From assembly GCA_002361175.1 (NCBI GenBank), contig DESG01000046.1, positions 1 to 20,813 of the forward strand: DNA of 20,813 bases, given 5' to 3'. Made by a program: the position numbers and the translations under genes. The notes under the pieces are model-generated. The model searched no databases and was not told where the DNA came from. It saw only the letters and a program-made list of their open reading frames with translations. Shown here piece after piece: positions 16,324 through 20,813 of the stretch (the first letter of the stretch is position 1; the number at the start of each line of letters is the position of its first letter). The DNA comes from Lachnoclostridium sp. UBA3320. GTDB taxonomy: Bacteria > Bacillota > Clostridia > Lachnospirales > Lachnospiraceae.

Positions 16324-16426
16324 TTTTTTTATAACCTCCCACTATACCATCTTCAATTTTCTTGTAACCACCTACTACACCTTCTGCTATTTTTTTATTA
16401 GCTGCTACCAACTTAGATTTTGCCAT
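16307..16426 (-). CDS. Small protein with KKIEDG 11-residue repeats
   Basis: A 39-residue protein beginning MAKSKLVAANKKIAEG, followed by two near-identical 11-residue units, VVGGYKKIEDG and IVGGYKKIEEG. Small proteins with this N-terminus and repeat are, from memory, common in Clostridia, usually longer and of unknown function. AAGGAGAG (16434-16441) eight bases before the ATG is a strong ribosome binding site, so it is very likely translated. It stops at TAA (16307-16309) just after a GGGG run, inside the following frame. The family usually continues beyond this point, so the stop may be premature. Confidence 0.7.
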   Translation of the reverse strand: MAKSKLVAANKKIAEGVVGGYKKIEDGIVGGYKKIEEGV

Positions 16427-16467
16427 GTCATTACTCTCCTTTTCTTATTTGTTTGATTTGCAAACAC

Positions 16468-16476
16468 ATAATATCA
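16468..16476 (-). promoter_or_regulatory. Possible extended -10 for the repeat-protein gene
   Basis: On the minus strand this reads TGATATTAT, a TG-n-TATTAT extended -10 box, with no clear -35. Transcription would start near 16461, about 35 bases before the ATG at 16426. An inverted repeat TGTTTG/CAAACA (16450-16466) covers the predicted start. The 160-base stretch 16427-16586 holds no gene. Confidence 0.35.
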
Positions 16477-16586
16477 GTGAAATATTTTTGTATTGTTTGA
16501 TTTTTGTTTCAGTTTTATTAAAATCCACTCAATTACAATATTATGTCCGTAATTTAGCTTCCATTCATCACTCCAAAAATCAACCA

Positions 16587-17483
16587 CTATTTTATATTTA
16601 AATTTCTGTATTCTCGTGGTGTACAGTTATAGAAACGCTTAAATATTTTGGCAAAATTACTTGGACTGTCAAAACCACATAGAGTTGCGATTTCTGATAT
16701 ACTATCTGCTGGATTTCTAAGTAGCATTTCAGCCCCTTGCATAATCCGATATTTTAACAAATACTGGATAGGTGAAAGATGGATTGTTTTCTTAAAACAG
16801 CGAAGACTTTCCCTTTCACTAATATCAGCGGCACTTGAAATTTCCGACAAGGATACATCATCAGCATAATTTTTGTGAATATAAGCGAGCATTTTTCTAA
16901 TACGAAGATTGTCTCTGTTCAGTGGAACATTTTGCGTATCTGTCTGTGGGTTAAATTTCCCATATAAAAAAAGACAGATATGTGATAAATTTTCTCGCAC
17001 GATAAATTCATATCCATAACAATCTTGTGCAAGAGCCTCAAACGCACAGTTAAACCAGTCTGTCACGTTTTCATTACTCCCTGCTTTTATAAAATAATAC
17101 GAAAAGTTATTACAGGTTAATAGCGGCTGCATATACTTTTTTGCAAATACAAAGTCTTCATTTCCAGTAATAAGTGTTGAGCTAAAAACAAGGGAGTGCA
17201 GTTTACATTCCTTGACAGCTGAAGCATAATGGAGAATATTTGAATTAATAACAATACAGTCTCCTTCTTTTAAAAGAAAAGATTTTGATGGTATTTTTAC
17301 TTTCATCTGTCCGCTTTCTATATACACAATTTCAATTTCCTCATGCCAGTGCCATGGGATAACATCTTCCTGCCTGTCCGTGTGAAAAGAGGAATATCCA
17401 GCACAGGGAAATTCAAGGCTTCCATGCGGTTGGAGTTCTTTTGATACTTTGTTTAAGTTTAATCCACATTCTTGTAATGCCAT
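16587..17483 (-). CDS. AraC-family transcriptional regulator
   Basis: A 298-residue regulator with an N-terminal cupin-like sensor domain (about 35-100, including WHWHEEIEIVYIESGQ and LLKEGDCIVINSNILHYA) and a C-terminal AraC double helix-turn-helix domain (about 195-295). The domain shows SLSEISSAADIS in the first helix pair and SISEIATLCGFDSPSNFAKIFKRFYNCTPREYR in the second (abbreviated signature). AraC proteins with this layout usually sense a sugar or related small molecule. It is divergent from the MFS transporter gene, 118 bases away, and is the likely regulator of it. AAGGAA precedes the start. Confidence 0.93.
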   Translation of the reverse strand: MALQECGLNLNKVSKELQPHGSLEFPCAGYSSFHTDRQEDVIPWHWHEEIEIVYIESGQMKVKIPSKSFLLKEGDCIVINSNILHYASAVKECKLHSLVFSSTLITGNEDFVFAKKYMQPLLTCNNFSYYFIKAGSNENVTDWFNCAFEALAQDCYGYEFIVRENLSHICLFLYGKFNPQTDTQNVPLNRDNLRIRKMLAYIHKNYADDVSLSEISSAADISERESLRCFKKTIHLSPIQYLLKYRIMQGAEMLLRNPADSISEIATLCGFDSPSNFAKIFKRFYNCTPREYRNLNIK

Positions 17484-17519
17484 ATTTTTTCCTTTCTTTC
17501 TACCTGGCGTTTTTTTTAT

Positions 17520-17548
17520 ATTATACGTCTAAAAATGTATTGTATCAA
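17520..17548 (-). promoter_or_regulatory. Promoter of the AraC-family gene
   Basis: On the minus strand: TTGATA (17543-17548), a 17-base spacer and a perfect TATAAT (17520-17525). It faces away from the MFS gene. A weak plus-strand candidate for the MFS gene (TTGTAT 17540-17545, TATTCT 17563-17568) overlaps its -35 region, so the two may share an operator. Confidence 0.65.
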
Positions 17549-17601
17549 GTACTATTTGACGGTATTCTTTTAATAAACAAAAAACACAGGAGGACAATAA
17601 A

Positions 17602-18798
17602 ATGATTCAACTATTGTTGATTATTATTTATCTTGCTTTTATCAGTCTAGGACTTCCAGATTCCCTATTAGGTTCAGCATGGCCGACAATGTATCAGGAG
17701 TTTTCTGTACCTATTTCCTATGCAGGCGGGATTTCTATGATTATCGCTGTTGGGACGATTATTTCCAGCCTTCAAAGCGACAGATTAACCAGAAAATTTG
17801 GAACAGGTAAAGTCACGGCTGCCAGTGTGTTAATGACTGCTGTTGCATTGTTTGGATTTTCAATCAGCCATTCCTATGCCGCATTGTGCTTATGGTCTAT
17901 TCCTTATGGGCTTGGAGCTGGAAGTGTAGACGCTTCTTTGAATAATTATGTTGCACTCCATTATGCAAGTAGACATATGAGCTGGCTGCATTGTATGTGG
18001 GGCGTTGGTGCTTCACTTGGTCCATACATCATGGGTTATGCGCTGACCAGCGGACAAAGTTGGAATATGGGTTATCGCTATATTGCAATTCTTCAAATTA
18101 TGTTAACTGCTATATTGATTTTCAGTCTGTCGTTGTGGAAAAAACAGGGCAACAATGATACAGGGCAGACAGACGAAGAAGCAGCAACTAAACCGCTTTC
18201 CCTACGTCAGATTATTAAAATTCCAGGGGCAAAAGAAATTATGATTACGTTTTTCTGCTACTGCGCTCTGGAACAGACAACTGGCTTATGGGCAAGCAGC
18301 TATCTTGTATTGCGCCGTGGATTATCAGCAGAAACCGCCGCTGGATTTGCAAGCTTATTTTTTATAGGTATTACAGCAGGCAGGGCTTTTAGTGGATTTT
18401 TAACAATAAAGTTAAATGATACACAGATGATACGGCTTGGACAGGGATTTATCTTGTCTGGTATTGTGCTTTTGTTTTTGCCGTTTGGAAATGTAAGCTC
18501 CTTGTTAGGGTTGATTTTGATTGGATTAGGCTGTGCTCCAATCTATCCTTCAATTATACATTCTACACCAGACCATTTTGGTGCAGATAAGTCACAAGCT
18601 ATGATTGGCGTACAAATGGCATCTGCCTATGTAGGAACTTGTTTAATGCCGCCTATCTTTGGATTTATCGCAAACCATATCAGCGTATTCCTATTTCCAG
18701 TCTATTTACTGGCAATACTTGTTTTTATGGCTATCAAGCATGAAAAAATGTTATATAAAGTAGCGGCAAACAAAAAGGAAAATTTACTACGACATTGA
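17602..18798 (+). CDS. Major facilitator superfamily transporter, FucP-like
   Basis: A 398-residue polytopic protein with about twelve membrane helices, an early GLPDSLLGSAWP and, after the second helix, SDRLTRKFGTGKV, the MFS loop 2-3 motif (DRxxRKxG). The mid-protein hydrophilic loop (KKQGNNDTGQTDEE) divides the two six-helix halves. The general look is that of fucose-permease-like sugar transporters, but the substrate cannot be read from sequence. AGGAGG at 17588-17593 sets the start. It pairs divergently with the AraC-family gene. Sampled lines look GC-richer than the neighbouring genes, which may indicate a separate origin. Confidence 0.9.
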   Translation: MIQLLLIIIYLAFISLGLPDSLLGSAWPTMYQEFSVPISYAGGISMIIAVGTIISSLQSDRLTRKFGTGKVTAASVLMTAVALFGFSISHSYAALCLWSIPYGLGAGSVDASLNNYVALHYASRHMSWLHCMWGVGASLGPYIMGYALTSGQSWNMGYRYIAILQIMLTAILIFSLSLWKKQGNNDTGQTDEEAATKPLSLRQIIKIPGAKEIMITFFCYCALEQTTGLWASSYLVLRRGLSAETAAGFASLFFIGITAGRAFSGFLTIKLNDTQMIRLGQGFILSGIVLLFLPFGNVSSLLGLILIGLGCAPIYPSIIHSTPDHFGADKSQAMIGVQMASAYVGTCLMPPIFGFIANHISVFLFPVYLLAILVFMAIKHEKMLYKVAANKKENLLRH

Positions 18799-18827
18799 TT
18801 ATTTTGTGATAATGGAATATTACCGCT

Positions 18828-18847
18828 GCTTCTCTGGGTACAGAAGC
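18828..18847 (+). other. Short hairpin downstream of the MFS gene
   Basis: GCTTCT and AGAAGC form a 6-bp stem with an 8-base loop, 29 bases after the MFS stop. No T-run follows directly. A further AT-only repeat (AAATCAA 18853-18859, TTGATTT 18882-18888) leads into a T-run. Either might slow transcription, but neither is a convincing terminator. Confidence 0.3.
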
Positions 18848-18881
18848 CTCTGAAATCAAGGCTGACTAATTTGGGATATAA

Positions 18882-18910
18882 TTGATTTTTTTTTAAAATC
18901 ATGTTAAAAT
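18882..18910 (+). promoter_or_regulatory. Promoter of the LytTR regulator pair
   Basis: TTGATT (18882-18887), a 17-base spacer and TAAAAT (18905-18910) preceded by TGT, an extended -10. The transcript would start near 18917, about 29 bases before the response regulator ATG, whose TTGGAGAA ribosome binding site falls between. Confidence 0.65.
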
Positions 18911-18945
18911 ACTATATATTTAATTAATTTTTTGGAGAAATACGT

Positions 18946-19680
18946 ATGAAAATTGTAATATGTGATGACAGTATAAGAGACTTGTCAGACATAGAAAAAC
19001 TATTATTAGAATATCAGAACTGTCATTCAAATATACATTTTGATATAGAAAAGTTCTCAGATGCTTTCCAGTTGTCAAAAAAAATTCAGGAAAATGAAAT
19101 AGCAGATATTTATATACTGGATATGATTATGGCTTCAAAAACTGGTATTGAACTTGGCAGACAGCTTAGAAATATTGGCAGTAAATCAGCAATTATATAT
19201 ATTACTGTTTCAGATGATTTTGCACTTGAAGCATATGAAGTACATGCTGTCAGATATCTGTTAAAGCCTATTGTTCAAGAAAAGGCATTTGAAGCATTTA
19301 ACTATGCTATTGCACATACAAATACAGATACAGATGCTGTATATATGTTAAAAACTAAAAAAGGACTGGTATCTATACCCTATTCCAAAATTGAATACAT
19401 AGAAAATTCTTCTCGGACGCTTGAAGTTCATCTTTCTGATGGGAAAATTTTAAAAAGTATTTTTATAAGAAAATCTTTTGATGAAGAGATTGCAAAACTA
19501 GAAGATGACAGACACTTTATCAAAGTTCACAAATCTTTTATAGTTAATTTAAAATATGTTCAGCAGTTATCAAGAAATCAAATAATTATGGAAAGTGGTG
19601 CTATTATACCAATAAGCCAGAAACGGACAGCTATAACACGGCATGAATACCTTTCATTTATTTCAGAATACTATAAATAG
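18946..19680 (+). CDS. LytTR-family response regulator (AgrA/VirR type)
   Basis: A 244-residue regulator with an N-terminal receiver domain (about 1-125) and a C-terminal LytTR DNA-binding domain (about 138-240). The acidic pocket D7/D8, phospho-acceptor D59 (ILDMIM), T87 and K107 (LLKP) are all present, so phosphorylation should be functional. The LytTR part shows IEYIENSSRTLEVHLSDG and HFIKVHKSFIVNLKYV. It is followed after 13 bases by a GHKL histidine kinase gene, the usual partner. Related systems control quorum sensing, bacteriocins or surface proteins; the target here is unknown. Parallel LytTR sites were not found near its promoter. Confidence 0.95.
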   Translation: MKIVICDDSIRDLSDIEKLLLEYQNCHSNIHFDIEKFSDAFQLSKKIQENEIADIYILDMIMASKTGIELGRQLRNIGSKSAIIYITVSDDFALEAYEVHAVRYLLKPIVQEKAFEAFNYAIAHTNTDTDAVYMLKTKKGLVSIPYSKIEYIENSSRTLEVHLSDGKILKSIFIRKSFDEEIAKLEDDRHFIKVHKSFIVNLKYVQQLSRNQIIMESGAIIPISQKRTAITRHEYLSFISEYYK

Positions 19681-19693
19681 GAACAATACAATT

Positions 19694-20813
19694 ATGGAAA
19701 CTTTTAAAAATATTTCATATATGATGAGCCATATATTTTTATTCTTATTCATATATTTATTCAATATACACCGCTATTCCAAGTATATAACTGCAGGAAT
19801 CTGCTTTTCTTCTTTTTCTATTATAGTGCTAGCAGATATTGTGAAATTAAATTTATTTCCTAATAGCTATCTATGCTATGTAATTGTAACAATATTTCAG
19901 ATTATTGTTGCACAGACTACAGGTATTATTATCTCTAAATATATAAACAGTAAAGTTTTATTTATGGGACTTAGTGCTTCTAACTATGTAATTGCAGGAA
20001 GTCTTGCAGCAACTATTTTATACTACTATACTAAAAATGCATTTTTATCACTTACTGGAAGTTTTCTTATTCATTTTGTCATATTAATTGTTCTGTATAA
20101 AAAAATTCGACAAATATGGCTTAAACAAGTAGAAAATATTTCTTCTTATGCAATAGAAAAAAAGACAGAGACATATCTTACACAAACATGGTGGGAACTC
20201 TGTCTAATTCCAGTCTTTTTTTATTGTACTTTTACATTTATCGCTTACTTTCCTTATACACTGGACCAAAATCCACGCAATATTCCAGGGGCACTTTTTT
20301 CTATAATCACTATGTTTGTATCTTATGTAGTTGTAATACACTACATAGAAAGTGAAGGCAAAAAACTAGATATTTACTGGAAAAATGTTCTTTTTGAATA
20401 TTATATAAAAGGTCTTGAAGACCAATATGAACTAATAAAACAGTCAGAACAAAATTTAAAAATTTTGCGCCACGATATACGACATTATACCAGAATGATT
20501 AATGCTCTCCTAGAACAAAAAGAATATGATGAAATTCATAATATTACTGCACATATTCAACATGTGGCAGATAATAATAAAGTGCAGGTATATTGCAACA
20601 ATCTACTTATAAATACATTTCTTGATAAAATTATGAAAAAAGCAAAATCTCTTTGTATTGAAGTAAATCTAAATACAAAAATTGCCGCAGAAATTCCTGT
20701 TAATGACTATGAATTTACTGCAGTTATTGCTAACTTATTTGACAATGCACTATTTACAGTAAAAGACTATGAAAAAGAACAAAGAGTTATATATACACCA
20801 CTTTACAACTTTT
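19694..20813 (+). CDS. GHKL sensor histidine kinase, 3' end outside the window
   Basis: The first 373 codons are open to the window edge. The N-terminal 215 or so residues are mostly hydrophobic and form about six membrane helices (MSHIFLFLFIYLF at the start, later WELCLIPVFFYCTF). A linker helix leads to the phospho-acceptor region ILRHDIRHYTRMINALLEQ with H260, the pattern of AgrC/LytS-like kinases. The ATP-binding N box starts at VIANLFDNAL near the end. The glycine boxes lie beyond the window. AGGAA (19679-19683), overlapping the regulator stop, is the ribosome binding site, ten bases before the ATG, so the pair is one transcript. Confidence 0.92.
   Translation, partial: METFKNISYMMSHIFLFLFIYLFNIHRYSKYITAGICFSSFSIIVLADIVKLNLFPNSYLCYVIVTIFQIIVAQTTGIIISKYINSKVLFMGLSASNYVIAGSLAATILYYYTKNAFLSLTGSFLIHFVILIVLYKKIRQIWLKQVENISSYAIEKKTETYLTQTWWELCLIPVFFYCTFTFIAYFPYTLDQNPRNIPGALFSIITMFVSYVVVIHYIESEGKKLDIYWKNVLFEYYIKGLEDQYELIKQSEQNLKILRHDIRHYTRMINALLEQKEYDEIHNITAHIQHVADNNKVQVYCNNLLINTFLDKIMKKAKSLCIEVNLNTKIAAEIPVNDYEFTAVIANLFDNALFTVKDYEKEQRVIYTPLYNF

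Noticed and set aside
18884..18900. GATTTT/AAAATC hairpin after the MFS gene as a terminator.
   Set aside because: AT-only stem overlapping a good promoter for the response regulator; more likely chance in AT-rich DNA.

Overview
The window is AT-rich DNA with strong AGGAGG-type ribosome binding sites and sigma-A-type promoters. It looks like a low-GC Firmicute of class Clostridia, most likely Lachnospiraceae. The reasons are the Na+-type ATP synthase c subunit, the order era, yqzL-like gene, recO, glyS, the KKIEDG-repeat small protein, and a LytTR/GHKL regulator pair. The family assignment is inference; no species is claimed.

Positions 65-7527 hold a complete F-type ATP synthase operon in the order atpZ-like, atpI, atpB, atpE, atpF, atpH, atpA, atpG, atpD, atpC. 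It has a good promoter at 65-93 and a nested stem-loop terminator at 7465-7527. The c subunit carries the full ligand set of Na+-binding c-rings (Q31, V62, E64, T65, T66, Y69), so the enzyme probably uses Na+. Two intercistronic hairpins flank the atpB-atpE part of the operon.

Positions 7554-12589 hold a membrane-anchored PAS-GGDEF diguanylate cyclase with its own promoter, then a 987-residue M16C zinc metallopeptidase (PreP/Cym1 type). The GTPase gene era follows directly. Next comes a promoter, a short YqzL-like gene overlapping recO (TTG start), and glyS, which encodes the single-chain alpha2-type glycyl-tRNA synthetase. glyS has its own promoter and is closed by a perfect 17-bp hairpin.

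From 16.0 kb the character changes to accessory DNA. On the minus strand lie a 39-codon protein with 11-residue KKIEDG repeats and, in the +1 frame, an overlapping reading frame that resembles a carbohydrate-binding module. One base in a GGGG run separates the two. An AraC-family regulator and a sugar-permease-like MFS transporter follow as a divergent pair. At the right edge are a LytTR response regulator and the 5' part of its GHKL histidine kinase, which runs out of the window.

The left two thirds is conserved housekeeping DNA. The most unusual locus is the frame-split repeat/binding-module gene at 16.02-16.43 kb. No CRISPR array, tRNA, rRNA, insertion sequence or phage gene was recognised.
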